A stretch of DNA of 64,000 bases from Aggregatibacter sp. 2125159857 (GTDB lineage Bacteria; Pseudomonadota; Gammaproteobacteria; Enterobacterales; Pasteurellaceae), in the NCBI RefSeq assembly GCF_017798005.1, contig NZ_CP072548.1, positions 620,001 through 684,000 of the forward strand, given 5' to 3'. The position numbers and the translations under genes were made by a program. Positions 19,426 through 28,580 of the stretch are shown here, one piece after another. Each line of letters opens with the position of its first letter. The first letter of the stretch is position 1. The notes below the pieces were generated by a model. That model was not told where the DNA came from. It did no database searches and saw nothing but the letters and a program-made list of their open reading frames with translations.

Positions 19426-19456
19426 AAAACTGTCGGTTTTTACCGGCAGTTTTTTG
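19426..19456 (+). terminator. Terminator after the lipoprotein gene
   Basis: AAAACTGTCGG (19426-19436) pairs with CCGGCAGTTTT (19443-19453, one G-U pair), followed by Ts. Confidence 0.8.
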
Positions 19457-19470
19457 TATTTTAAAACTAA

Positions 19471-19484
19471 GCTGAAAGGTTTTT
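19471..19484. promoter_or_regulatory. Weak Cra (FruR)-like site before fruB
   Basis: GCTGAAAGGTTTTT resembles the Cra operator core TGAA-N4-TT, and lies about 50 bases before fruB. Only one half matches well, so this is a suggestion. Confidence 0.25.
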
Positions 19485-19532
19485 GCAATATTCAGCACCC
19501 CATTGATACCCTCGTAGAAACAAGGAGACAGA

Positions 19533-21086
19533 ATGTTTAATTTACCCGAAAGTAACATTCATTTGGCGGCGAGTGCCGATAATAAACAGCAAGCCATTAC
19601 GCTGGCGGCAAATGCCCTTGAACAGTCTGGTTATGTGGAAAGCGGTTATTTACAAGGCATGTTAGGGCGCGAACAACAAACATCGACGTTTTTAGGCAAT
19701 GGCATCGCCATTCCGCACGGCACCTTGGAAACCCGTGGCATGGTGAAAGATACCGGCGTACAGATTTTCCAGTTTCCACAAGGGATTGAATGGGGCGAAG
19801 GCAATATTGCTTATGTGGTGATCGGGATTGCGGCGCGTTCTGACGAGCATTTGGCATTATTGCGTCAACTTACTCATGTTCTCGGCGATGAAGACACGGC
19901 TGCAAAATTGGCCACATTGACTGATGTAAAAAAATTCCGCGCCATTTTAATGGGCGAAGCGGACGATTTTAGCGTGAATGCCGATAACCTAAGTTTAAAC
20001 GTGGATACGCAAAGCCTGTTGACCTTAATCGCCATTAACGCCGGCAAATTGGAACAACAAAGTGCGGTCAATAATCAGTACGTTTCGGAAGTCATTGCCA
20101 ATCCGGCATTGCCGTTGTCGCAAGGCTTATGGGTGACTGATGCCGCCGTTGGCAATCAAAAGAATGCGCTGGCTTTCAGCCGTGCAGTTCAACCCTTCCA
20201 ATTAAATAATAAGGCCGTACATGGCGTAGTGACCGTCGCCTATGTGAACGATCAAATAAACGACACCCTTGCCCGTTTGTTGGATCCGCAGGTGCAACAA
20301 GTGTTACTCAACGGTGACAGTACACAGATTGCTGCGGCATTAAACGGCAAGGCGATTCCGCAAGCGATGACACAGACAACATCAACCATTTCTGTCACGC
20401 CATCTGTCACGGGAAGTCGTGTTGTCGGCACCTTTACCATTCGTAACGAACACGGCTTACACGCCCGTCCTAGTGCCATTTTAGTGAACGAAGTGAAAAA
20501 ATTTACTTCTCAAATGACCGTAGAAAATCTCACGCGCGGCAGTGCGCCGGTGAGTGCTAAGAGCTTGATGAAAATTGTCGCCTTGGGCGTGACGCAAGGT
20601 CATCGTTTACGTTTTGTGGCAGAGGGCGAGGATGCGCAAGCTGCACTAGAAGCTATTGGTAAAGTGATTGCATCAGGGCTTGGCGAAACGATTTCCGCTG
20701 TGCCACCAAGCGAACCGGACACTATTGAAGTGATGGAGCAAGTTGCACCAACCACTTCTGAGCCAACAACTTCTGCGCCAAGTGGTGAAAGTGCGGTGGA
20801 AAATCTGAGTGAATCTGTAGAAGGGGTTTTTGAAGTCAAAAATGAACATGGATTGCATGCGCGCCCAGCGGCGATTCTCGTCAGTGAAGTGAAAAAATAT
20901 AACGCCAATGTTGCCGTACAAAATCTCGATCGCAATACGCCATTTGTCAGCGCAAAAAGCTTAATGAAAGTGGTGGCGTTAGGTGTAGTGAAAGGCCATC
21001 GTTTACGTTTTGTCGCCACCGGGGAGCAAGCACAACAAGCTATTGAGGGTATCGGGGCCGCAATTAACGCAGGATTAGGGGAATAA
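19533..21086 (+). CDS. fruB: Fructose PTS diphosphoryl transfer protein (EIIA-FPr-FPr)
   Basis: FruB takes phosphate from Enzyme I on an HPr-like FPr domain and passes it via its EIIA domain to FruA. Here the 517-residue protein has EIIA at about 1-145 (active H62 in AIPHGTL), a middle region, and two FPr domains: one with active H310 (EHGLHARPSA), the other with H442 (EHGLHARPAA), 132 residues apart. E. coli FruB (376 residues) has one FPr. A Pro/Ser/Thr-rich linker (about 390-430) joins the two. The stop overlaps the fruK ATG by one base. Three uptake sequences lie in or beside it. Confidence 0.94.
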   Translation: MFNLPESNIHLAASADNKQQAITLAANALEQSGYVESGYLQGMLGREQQTSTFLGNGIAIPHGTLETRGMVKDTGVQIFQFPQGIEWGEGNIAYVVIGIAARSDEHLALLRQLTHVLGDEDTAAKLATLTDVKKFRAILMGEADDFSVNADNLSLNVDTQSLLTLIAINAGKLEQQSAVNNQYVSEVIANPALPLSQGLWVTDAAVGNQKNALAFSRAVQPFQLNNKAVHGVVTVAYVNDQINDTLARLLDPQVQQVLLNGDSTQIAAALNGKAIPQAMTQTTSTISVTPSVTGSRVVGTFTIRNEHGLHARPSAILVNEVKKFTSQMTVENLTRGSAPVSAKSLMKIVALGVTQGHRLRFVAEGEDAQAALEAIGKVIASGLGETISAVPPSEPDTIEVMEQVAPTTSEPTTSAPSGESAVENLSESVEGVFEVKNEHGLHARPAAILVSEVKKYNANVAVQNLDRNTPFVSAKSLMKVVALGVVKGHRLRFVATGEQAQQAIEGIGAAINAGLGE

Positions 21087-22030
21087 TGATGGCAAACGTC
21101 GCAACTATCACCTTAAACGCTGCTTATGACTTGGTCGGGCGTTTAAAACGTATCGAATTGGGCGAAGTCAACACCGTGGAAACCCTCGGACTTTTCCCTG
21201 CGGGCAAAGGCATTAACGTGGCGAAAGTGTTAAAAGATTTAGGCGTTGATGTCACGGTAGGTGGTTTTCTTGGTGAAGATAACCAAGGGGACTTTGTTAC
21301 GCTTTTCAACAAACTGGGATTACAAGACAAATTCCAGCGCGTGCCAGGCAGAACCCGAATCAATGTGAAAATTACCGAAACCGAGGCAGATGTTACCGAT
21401 TTAAACTTTTTAGGCTATGAAATCAGTGAAAGCGCGTGGCAACAATTTGTGGTGGATTCTCTCGCGTATTGCAAATCCTTCGACATCGTTGCCGTGTGCG
21501 GTAGCTTACCGCGAGGCGTGACGCCGGACTTGTTTGCCGATTGGCTAAAACAACTCCATCAGGCGGGCATAAAAGTCGTATTAGACAGCAGTAATGCAGC
21601 GCTAGTCGCGGGGTTGAGCGCACGCCCTTGGTTGGTGAAACCGAATCATCGCGAATTAGAAGCCTGGGTGGGTTATACCTTAAATTCACTGGAAGAAATT
21701 GTGTCTGCCGCCAAGAAATTAAAAGCGCAGGGCATTTCCAATGTGATTATTTCCATGGGCGCTCAAGGTTCCGTTTGGTTAAGTGACAAGGCTGTGATCC
21801 AAGCGCAACCGCCAAAATGCGAAAATGTGGTGAGTACTGTGGGCGCAGGCGATTCTATGGTGGCGGGCTTGATTTACGGCTTAATTAACGGTCTTCCACA
21901 AAAAGACACCCTTGCCTTTGCCAGTGCGGTGTCTGCCTTTGCTGTATCACAAAGTAACGTAGGTATTTCTGACCGTACTTTGCTTGAACCAATTTTAAAC
22001 AATGTCAACATCACTGTCATTGAGGGATAA
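21086..22030 (+). CDS. fruK: 1-phosphofructokinase
   Basis: FruK phosphorylates fructose-1-phosphate, the product of PTS import, to fructose-1,6-bisphosphate. The 314-residue PfkB-family protein has the N-terminal glycine-rich GKGINVAKVLKDLG and the C-terminal catalytic motif STVGAGDSMVAGL, with the aspartate base in GAGD. Its start overlaps the fruB stop (TAATG), indicating translational coupling. Confidence 0.95.
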   Translation: MMANVATITLNAAYDLVGRLKRIELGEVNTVETLGLFPAGKGINVAKVLKDLGVDVTVGGFLGEDNQGDFVTLFNKLGLQDKFQRVPGRTRINVKITETEADVTDLNFLGYEISESAWQQFVVDSLAYCKSFDIVAVCGSLPRGVTPDLFADWLKQLHQAGIKVVLDSSNAALVAGLSARPWLVKPNHRELEAWVGYTLNSLEEIVSAAKKLKAQGISNVIISMGAQGSVWLSDKAVIQAQPPKCENVVSTVGAGDSMVAGLIYGLINGLPQKDTLAFASAVSAFAVSQSNVGISDRTLLEPILNNVNITVIEG

Positions 22031-22034
22031 TCTT

Positions 22035-23735
22035 ATGCATATTTATTTGACTCCATCCGCTAATTTGGGTAACGCCAAAGCCTTTTTATTGCGTGAAATG
22101 CTAAGTAAAGCCGCGCAAGCGCAACATCAAATCGTGGACAGTGCCGAGGCGGCGGATTTGATCATCGTTTTGGGGAATGTTTTACCCAATAATGCCCAAT
22201 TCAATGGCAAAAAAGTGTTTTTGGCAAAAATTGACGAACATTTCAACGCACCCGAAAACTTGTTAGACCAGGCCATTCAACAGGCGCAGGATTATGTTCC
22301 GCCTGCTGAAAGTGCGGTCGTTTCTAACGGTAAAATGAAAAATATTGTGGCGGTGACCGCTTGCCCGACAGGCGTCGCGCATACGTTTATGTCTGCCGAA
22401 GCCATCGAAACCTACGCCAAACAACAAGGCTGGCAGGTGAAAGTGGAAACCCGCGGACAAGTGGGTGCGGGCAATGAAATCACGGCAGAAGAAGTGGCGG
22501 CAGCGGATTTGGTGTTTGTGGCAGCGGATATTGACGTGCCGTTGGACAAATTCAAAGGTAAATTAATGTATCGCACCTCTACAGGACTTGCGCTGAAGAA
22601 AACTGCGCAAGAATTCGACAAAGCCTTTAAAGAAGCCAAAATTTACGAAGGCGGCGCAACGTCTGCGACGAAAGCCGAAGAACGCGGCGAGAAGAAAGGC
22701 GTCTATAAGCACCTAATGACAGGTGTATCGCACATGTTACCGTTTGTTGTCGCAGGTGGCTTATTAATTGCAATTGCTTTTGCATTAGGTGGTATTTACT
22801 CTGGAGATAAAGAGAATTTAGGTACATTAGCCTTTGACATTAAATACATTGGTGATACAGCTTTTGGATTAATGATTGCAGCATTTGCTGGTTATGTTGC
22901 TTATTCAATTGCTGACAGACCAGGATTAGTTGTCGGTTTTGTTGGAGGAATGCTCGCATATAAAGGTGAATTAGGAATAGTTGATGGTAACCTTACTTCT
23001 TTGGGCGGTGCAGGTATTTTAGGGGGGATTTTAGCTGGTTTTTTATCAGGTTATATTGTTAAATTTTTAAATACAATTATTAAATTACCCGTATCATTTT
23101 TATCATTAAAGCCAATTTTAATTTTACCTTTATTGGGGACCGGAATAGTCGGCTTATTAATGCTGTATATTTTTATTCCACCAATTAAAGTTATTATGGA
23201 TAATTTGATTATGTGGCTTAATTCCATGGGGCAAACAAATGCCTTAATTCTTGGGGCGATTGTTGGTGCAATGATGTGTGTTGATATGGGAGGGCCGATT
23301 AATAAAGCAGCTTATACTTTTGGTACAGGGCTTATTGCTTCACAGGTTTATACACCAATGGCTGCCATTATGGCAGCAGGCATGGTGCCACCGATCGGTA
23401 TGGCAATCGCCACGTGGTTAGCGCGCAATAAATTCACTGCAAATCAACGTGACGCAGGCAAAGCCTCTTTTGTGCTTGGTTTGTGCTTTATTTCTGAAGG
23501 TGCGTTGCCATTCGTGGCAGCCGATCCGCTCCGTGTGATTATCAGCTGTGTGATTGGTGGCGCAACTGCCGGCGCGATTTCCATGAGCTTAGGCATTGCC
23601 TTGCAAGCGCCGCACGGTGGTTTATTTGTGGTGCCGTTTGTTTCTGAACCGTTGATGTATCTTGCGGCTATCGCCATAGGTTCCGTCGTCACCGGTGTGA
23701 TTTATGCATTGATTAAGCCAAAGGCAGAAGCATAA
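22035..23735 (+). CDS. fruA: Fructose PTS permease EIIBC
   Basis: FruA transports and phosphorylates fructose at C1. The order is a degenerate N-terminal IIB-like part (1-100), EIIB with phosphocysteine C110 (ACPTGVAHTF), and EIIC with about eight to nine membrane helices from residue 225. The ATG at 22035 is preceded by GAGGG; an earlier in-frame start at 22002 would lie inside fruK. Bases from about 22735 to 23360, inside EIIC, are far more AT-rich than the flanks, which suggests a recombined segment. The reading frame is intact throughout. Confidence 0.93.
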   Translation: MHIYLTPSANLGNAKAFLLREMLSKAAQAQHQIVDSAEAADLIIVLGNVLPNNAQFNGKKVFLAKIDEHFNAPENLLDQAIQQAQDYVPPAESAVVSNGKMKNIVAVTACPTGVAHTFMSAEAIETYAKQQGWQVKVETRGQVGAGNEITAEEVAAADLVFVAADIDVPLDKFKGKLMYRTSTGLALKKTAQEFDKAFKEAKIYEGGATSATKAEERGEKKGVYKHLMTGVSHMLPFVVAGGLLIAIAFALGGIYSGDKENLGTLAFDIKYIGDTAFGLMIAAFAGYVAYSIADRPGLVVGFVGGMLAYKGELGIVDGNLTSLGGAGILGGILAGFLSGYIVKFLNTIIKLPVSFLSLKPILILPLLGTGIVGLLMLYIFIPPIKVIMDNLIMWLNSMGQTNALILGAIVGAMMCVDMGGPINKAAYTFGTGLIASQVYTPMAAIMAAGMVPPIGMAIATWLARNKFTANQRDAGKASFVLGLCFISEGALPFVAADPLRVIISCVIGGATAGAISMSLGIALQAPHGGLFVVPFVSEPLMYLAAIAIGSVVTGVIYALIKPKAEA

Positions 23736-23745
23736 CGTTGAACAA

Positions 23746-23774
23746 AAGTGCGGTAGGTTTTTACCGCATTTTTT
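23746..23774 (+). terminator. Terminator of the fru operon, containing an uptake sequence
   Basis: TGCGGTA (23749-23755) pairs with TACCGCA (23762-23768), followed by a T run. The left arm is part of an AAGTGCGGT uptake sequence. Confidence 0.7.
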
Positions 23775-23792
23775 CTCTTATAAGGAACTGGT

Positions 23793-24035
23793 ATGCCATG
23801 GAGTGAAGAAGAAAAACGCAGCCTTTTAGCTGAAAAAGGTATCGGTGCAACGATCTTGAAACGTTTGGGAGAAATGGGATTAGATGACGTCAAAATACTG
23901 GCGACAACTAACCCGGATTTTATTCTCCAAAGAGGCGCCGAAATCACAGGCTCAACCTGTTGGCGAAATAGCCCACAAGCCAGAAAGGCGATTGAAACAG
24001 CAGTGAATTGGGCAAAAGTGATGTCTCAAAAATAA
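23793..24035 (+). CDS. Small conserved-looking protein, possible helix-hairpin-helix
   Basis: This 80-residue soluble protein has a ribosome site (AAGGAA) before the ATG. The segment EKGIGATILKRLGEMGLDDVKILA resembles a helix-hairpin-helix fold such as those that touch DNA non-specifically. I do not recognise the family. It lies just after the fru terminator and converges on emrB, so it has no operon partner. Composition and codon choice are like its neighbours. Confidence 0.55.
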   Translation: MPWSEEEKRSLLAEKGIGATILKRLGEMGLDDVKILATTNPDFILQRGAEITGSTCWRNSPQARKAIETAVNWAKVMSQK

Positions 24036-24042
24036 CCGCACT

Positions 24043-25566
24043 TTAGTGTCGGTTTCCAAAAGGCGGTTTGGCAAACCAGACCAAAATAAATAACACCAAA
24101 AACAGCAAGGCGGATAACCAAAAAATCTCGTTGGCGCCGAGGATAAACCCTTGCGATGTAATGTTACGGGCAAGTAGGGAGGAGGTTTGTTCTTCGCCCA
24201 TGCCAAAATGCTCCATCATCTGGTAATACTGTTGTGCGTTCGGGTTATACGGTGTAATGGCTTCGGTCAGCTGTGAGTGGTGAACGGCTTCACGGTTATA
24301 CCACAAGAATGTCGTAAGGGAAGTACCGATAGAACCGGCGAGGGTTCGCAAAAAGTTAAACAAACTGGAAGCGGAGGCCATTTTGTGTGCCGGTAAATCG
24401 GACAGCGTAATGGTGGTAAGCGGCATGAAAAAACAGGCGACGGCTAAGCCTTGTACCATTTGCGGCAGTGCTACATCGGCAAAACTCATACCCGGTTCAA
24501 AGGTAACGGCACGCCAATAAAAGGTAATGGCATAGACCACAAAACTGATGGTGACCAAAATACGCATATCGATTTTATGTCCAAACTTGCCGATAAGAGG
24601 GGATAACAAAATCGGGAACAGTCCTACGGGCGCGGATGCTAAACCTGCCCAAGTCGCTGTGTAGCCAAAAACCTGTTGCAGCAACAAGGGAATTAACACC
24701 ACTGAGCCGAGGTAAATTAAAAATGCCAAGCTGGTGGACAAACAGCCCATAGTGAAATTACGTTGCTTGAATAGGGAAATATCCACCACCGGGTTGTCGT
24801 CCGTGAGTTCCCAAATGACAAGTGCGGTTAAAGTAACGGCAGAAATAACGGCAAGAATAATGATTTCAGTGGAGTTGAACCAATCCTGCTCACGTCCTTG
24901 ATCCAGCATTAATTGCAAGCAACCTACGCCTAACACCAATAAGACTAATCCCACCGTATCAATAGGTTGGTGCTGAATTTTACTTTCTCTCGGCATTAAA
25001 ATTTTCCAGCTGGCACCGATAATGACAAGCCCAATCGGTACGTTAATAAAGAAGATCCAACCCCAATGTAAATTATCACTGATCCAACCGCCGAGAATGG
25101 GACCGAAAATCGGTGCAACGACTACGGTCATTGACCAAAATGCCAATGCCATACCCCGTTTTTCCGGTGGATAGTTATTGAGTAGCAAACTTTGTGATAA
25201 TGGAATAATCGGGCCTGCCGCTAAGCCTTGGAAAATTCGGCATAAAATCAACATTTCTAAGCTATGAGAAATACCGCATAACCAAGAGGCCAACACAAAA
25301 AGTGCGGTGGAAATGAGGAATAATTTTACTTCCCCGAAACGTTTGGCAAGCCAGCCGGTAATGGGAATAGAAATGGCATTGGCAACACCAAAAGAGGTAA
25401 TCACCCAAGTGCCTTGGCTGAACGATGCGCCGAGATCGCCCGAAATCGTGGGGATCGCCACGTTTGCAATGGTGGAATCCAATACTTGCATGAACGTGGC
25501 AAGAGACAGCGCTAACGTAATGATGCCAAGAGCAGCACCTTCAATGGGTTTTTGCATGATGGGCAA
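24043..25566 (-). CDS. emrB: Multidrug efflux MFS transporter EmrB (DHA2 family)
   Basis: EmrB is the 14-helix inner-membrane pump of a tripartite system that exports uncouplers and hydrophobic drugs with EmrA and TolC. The 507-residue protein has the DHA2 pattern LDSTIANVAIPTISGDLGAS at residues 30-49, and motif GWLAKRFGEVKLF. E. coli EmrB is 512. The gene starts four bases after emrA ends on the same strand. No emrR regulator is adjacent. Confidence 0.92.
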   Translation of the reverse strand: MPIMQKPIEGAALGIITLALSLATFMQVLDSTIANVAIPTISGDLGASFSQGTWVITSFGVANAISIPITGWLAKRFGEVKLFLISTALFVLASWLCGISHSLEMLILCRIFQGLAAGPIIPLSQSLLLNNYPPEKRGMALAFWSMTVVVAPIFGPILGGWISDNLHWGWIFFINVPIGLVIIGASWKILMPRESKIQHQPIDTVGLVLLVLGVGCLQLMLDQGREQDWFNSTEIIILAVISAVTLTALVIWELTDDNPVVDISLFKQRNFTMGCLSTSLAFLIYLGSVVLIPLLLQQVFGYTATWAGLASAPVGLFPILLSPLIGKFGHKIDMRILVTISFVVYAITFYWRAVTFEPGMSFADVALPQMVQGLAVACFFMPLTTITLSDLPAHKMASASSLFNFLRTLAGSIGTSLTTFLWYNREAVHHSQLTEAITPYNPNAQQYYQMMEHFGMGEEQTSSLLARNITSQGFILGANEIFWLSALLFLVLFILVWFAKPPFGNRH

Positions 25567-25569
25567 GCC

Positions 25570-26730
25570 TTAGTTTGTGTTATCACGAATAATTTTTTCG
25601 ATGAGATTTTCCACCGCGCTTTGATCATAATTCAACGTATTGGTGGAATAGAGCGGCGCAGTACGTTTTTGTTGCGATAACATTTCACCATGGGTATCTG
25701 AAATATTCACTTCAACCAAGGTAGATAAGCCCATACGCAACGGGTAGTTAGCGATTTGTTGTGCATCTAGGCTAATACGAACTGGCACGCGTTGCACCAC
25801 TTTGATCCAGTTACCGGTGGCATTTTGGGCGGGGAGCAAAGAAAATGCGCTGCCGGTTCCCATTTCGATGCCTTCTACTTTGCCATCAAATTTCACATCA
25901 TGACCGTATAAATCAAAGGATAATTTTACCGGCTGTCCGATTCGCATATCTTTTAATTGTGTTTCTTTGAAATTAGCATCAACCCACATTTGTTCGTTGG
26001 AAATAATTGCCATCAGCGCGCTACCCACGGCAACTTTTTGTCCCACTTGTGTGCTTCGGCGTGCCACATAGCCATCGACCGGGCTGGTGATTTTCGTGCG
26101 TTGCAAATTGAGCCACGCCTGTTTGACCGAACTGATGGCTTTTTGAATTTCCGGCTGCTCTTTCAGAGGCACATTCATTAATAAGGATTTATTGGCAGCA
26201 AGTTGGTTTTTCACGGCGTTTAAGTTGGCTTCCGCTGTCATTACCGCTTCTCTGGCGTGTTGTAGCGATTCTTTATCAATCGCTCCGCTTTTCCCTAACT
26301 GTTCACGGCGCGCTAAATCGCCTTGGGCTTTCGTCAACGCCGTTTGGTTGGCTTGAACCGTTGCTTCCAGTTGTTTCACGGTGTAGCCAAGCTGCGACAT
26401 TTGGCGTACTGCACTTGCCAAGGTATTTTGTGCTTGGTTAAAACTCAGTTGATAATCTGTGTCATCCAATTCAAGTAACACATCTCCCGCATGCACAAAA
26501 TCCATGTTTTCTACGTTAATTTGTCGCACGTTTCCGGCAATTTGCGAAGAAATCATCACTTGGTTACCGCTCACATAGGCGTCTTCAGTGGTTTGATAAT
26601 TCTTAATAAAATAGAACCAATATAATCCGGCGACGATCGCCATGAGAATAAGAAGAAAAAAGAAAATGCCTAAGGCTTTTTTGCGTGTATTTTTTTGGGG
26701 GGAAGCAGTTGGTTGGCTTGCGTCTGTCAT
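25570..26730 (-). CDS. emrA: Multidrug efflux membrane-fusion protein EmrA
   Basis: EmrA is the periplasmic adaptor joining EmrB to an outer-membrane channel. It is 386 residues with a short cytoplasmic N-terminus, one membrane helix (about residues 19-41), the biotinyl-lipoyl halves (NVENMDFVHAGDVLLELDDTDY and TKITSPVDGYVARRSTQVGQ) and a long alpha-helical coiled coil between them. It is the first gene of emrA-emrB. Confidence 0.92.
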   Translation of the reverse strand: MTDASQPTASPQKNTRKKALGIFFFLLILMAIVAGLYWFYFIKNYQTTEDAYVSGNQVMISSQIAGNVRQINVENMDFVHAGDVLLELDDTDYQLSFNQAQNTLASAVRQMSQLGYTVKQLEATVQANQTALTKAQGDLARREQLGKSGAIDKESLQHAREAVMTAEANLNAVKNQLAANKSLLMNVPLKEQPEIQKAISSVKQAWLNLQRTKITSPVDGYVARRSTQVGQKVAVGSALMAIISNEQMWVDANFKETQLKDMRIGQPVKLSFDLYGHDVKFDGKVEGIEMGTGSAFSLLPAQNATGNWIKVVQRVPVRISLDAQQIANYPLRMGLSTLVEVNISDTHGEMLSQQKRTAPLYSTNTLNYDQSAVENLIEKIIRDNTN

Positions 26731-26928
26731 TTATGTTCCTTTTTTAATAGCTTTTAAAAATGATTATTAGTTATTTGATTTTTATAATCTATCAATTCTA
26801 TTCAGTCTAACAATTGGCGCTATTATGTGCTTTTTTCTATACTTACGCCAACAAAAACGAACGGTGTTAGGTTTTTCAATCGTTCATCTTTTTATAAATT
26901 AACAAAGTAAAGTATAGGAGAACATATC

Positions 26929-27411
26929 ATGTCAAAAACATTTATTGGTTTAGATACCACAAAATCTAAAGAATTAGCTGCAAAATTAAATGAATTATTA
27001 GCCACTTATCAAGTCTTCTACACCAACGTGCGTGGTTATCACTGGAACATTAAAGACGTGAACTTCTTTGAATTACACGCAAAATTTGAAGAAATTTACA
27101 CCGATTTAGTGGAAAAAGTGGACGAAGTGGCAGAACGTATTTTGACCTTGGGCTACACCCCAAACAATGCGTTTAGCCAATATTTAAACCATTCTCGTAT
27201 TAAGGAAGATATTGCTGTGAGCACTGCAGTTGCTTGCTTAAGAGGCACACTAGAAGGCTTTAAAGTGTTACTGGCTCAACAACGTGAAATTCTTGCTTTG
27301 GCGGCAGATGCCGGCGATGAAGGCACCGTTTCACAAATGAGTGATTACATTAAAGCACAAGAAAAATTAGTTTGGATGTTCCAAGCCGCTTGCCAAACTT
27401 GTGCAAACTAA
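26929..27411 (+). CDS. dps: Dps family ferritin-like DNA-protection protein
   Basis: Dps forms a 12-subunit shell that oxidises and stores iron with hydrogen peroxide and protects DNA. The 160-residue protein has the intersubunit ferroxidase ligands H38, H50, D65 and E69 in GYHWNIKD...FFELHAKFEEIY...VDEVAERI. The N-terminal tail has a few lysines but is short. AGGAG precedes the ATG. It is monocistronic with its own terminator. Confidence 0.93.
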   Translation: MSKTFIGLDTTKSKELAAKLNELLATYQVFYTNVRGYHWNIKDVNFFELHAKFEEIYTDLVEKVDEVAERILTLGYTPNNAFSQYLNHSRIKEDIAVSTAVACLRGTLEGFKVLLAQQREILALAADAGDEGTVSQMSDYIKAQEKLVWMFQAACQTCAN

Positions 27412-27430
27412 TTTGCGCGATTTTTTAAAG

Positions 27431-27466
27431 AAAAACCTGCTTGATTGAGATTAAGCAGGTTTTTTT
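27431..27466 (+). terminator. Terminator of dps
   Basis: AAACCTGCTT pairs with AAGCAGGTTT (27453-27462), followed by a T run. Confidence 0.85.
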
Positions 27467-27477
27467 ATGGATAAAGT

Positions 27478-27541
27478 GCGGTGAAATTTTAGGACGGTTT
27501 ATCAAATAAAAATCCTTTTATATTTCACCGCTCTTTTTTTT
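27478..27541 (+). terminator. Second hairpin downstream of dps, with uptake-sequence arm
   Basis: GCGGTGAAAT (27478-27487) pairs with ATTTCACCGC (27522-27531), then a nine-T run. The loop is 34 bases. It may be a backup terminator, or the 3' end of a short untranslated RNA; no promoter is evident between the two hairpins. Confidence 0.5.
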
Positions 27542-27615
27542 TCAATAAGTAGAATTGCGATTAAACGCATTGGAGAATGGCACTGTCGTTATTTGTGCGT
27601 TTGGATAAATTAAGG

Positions 27616-27643
27616 TTGGAAGGCAAAGAAAAGTTGATATAAT
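27616..27643 (+). promoter_or_regulatory. Candidate promoter of psd
   Basis: TTGGAA (27616-27621) and a perfect TATAAT (27638-27643) are 16 bases apart, about 45 bases before psd. Confidence 0.55.
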
Positions 27644-27685
27644 CACGCCCTTATTCATTTTAACATTGTACAAGAAATAGACATT

Positions 27686-28555
27686 ATGACGAAATTCACT
27701 TATTGGCAACGTGCGAAAGTTGCTTTTCAATACATTATGCCGCAACTGTATTTAACCCAATTAGCCGGTTGGTTTGCCCAACAAAAATGGGGTGCAGTAA
27801 CACATTTCGTGATCAAGGCTTTCGCGAAGAAATACAACGTGGACATGAGCGAAGCAAAAAAAGAGAACTTTAGCGATTATGAAAGTTTCAACCAATTTTT
27901 TATTCGTGAGTTAAAAGACGACGCGCGAAAAATCAATGAAAATCCGACCGCACTTTGCTTACCTGCCGACGGTCGTGTGAGCCAAATCGGGCATATTGAC
28001 GATGAACGTTTATTGCAAGCCAAAGGGCATTTTTTCAGCCTATCTGATTTATTAGCCGGCGATGAAGAATTAGTTGACACCTTTAAAAACGGCGAATTTG
28101 CGACAATCTATTTATCTCCGCGTGATTATCATCGCGTCCACATGCCGTGCGATGCGACCTTGCGCAAAATGATTTATGTGCCGGGCGATTTATTCTCGGT
28201 CAATCCGTTCTTAGCAGAACACGTGCCAAATTTATTCGCTCGCAATGAGCGCGTTATTTGTGTTTTTGATACAGCGTTCGGCCCAATGGTACAAATCCTC
28301 GTGGGGGCGACCATTACAGCCAGCATGAGTACGGTTTGGGCAGGCGTCATTAATCCGCCACGCACCGGTGAAGTCAAAGTCTGGACATATCAAGGAGACA
28401 GCGCCATCAAATTAACCAAAGGCCAAGAGATGGGCGCATTCCAATTGGGCTCAACCGTCATTAACTTATTCCCGGAGAATTCCGTGACCTTAGCAGAACA
28501 TTTAGAGGTGGACGTTCCGGTAAGAATGGGCGAAATCTTAGCCACAATGAAATAG
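27686..28555 (+). CDS. psd: Phosphatidylserine decarboxylase proenzyme
   Basis: Psd converts phosphatidylserine to phosphatidylethanolamine in the inner membrane. The 289-residue proenzyme self-cleaves in LGST: G255-S256, with S256 becoming the pyruvoyl group of the small alpha chain. The catalytic triad histidines are in [14 protein letters not shown]. coli Psd is 322 residues; the shorter C-terminus here is common in Pasteurellaceae. The next gene, an FKBP, begins 25 bases downstream. Confidence 0.94.
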   Translation: MTKFTYWQRAKVAFQYIMPQLYLTQLAGWFAQQKWGAVTHFVIKAFAKKYNVDMSEAKKENFSDYESFNQFFIRELKDDARKINENPTALCLPADGRVSQIGHIDDERLLQAKGHFFSLSDLLAGDEELVDTFKNGEFATIYLSPRDYHRVHMPCDATLRKMIYVPGDLFSVNPFLAEHVPNLFARNERVICVFDTAFGPMVQILVGATITASMSTVWAGVINPPRTGEVKVWTYQGDSAIKLTKGQEMGAFQLGSTVINLFPENSVTLAEHLEVDVPVRMGEILATMK

Positions 28556-28580
28556 TTTTATCAACAGAAAGGAAAACAAC

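Noticed and set aside
20600..21019. Minus-strand open frame of 139 codons over fruB
   Set aside because: It is an antisense by-product of the codon pattern in the repeated FPr domains; it has no ribosome site or recognisable domain.
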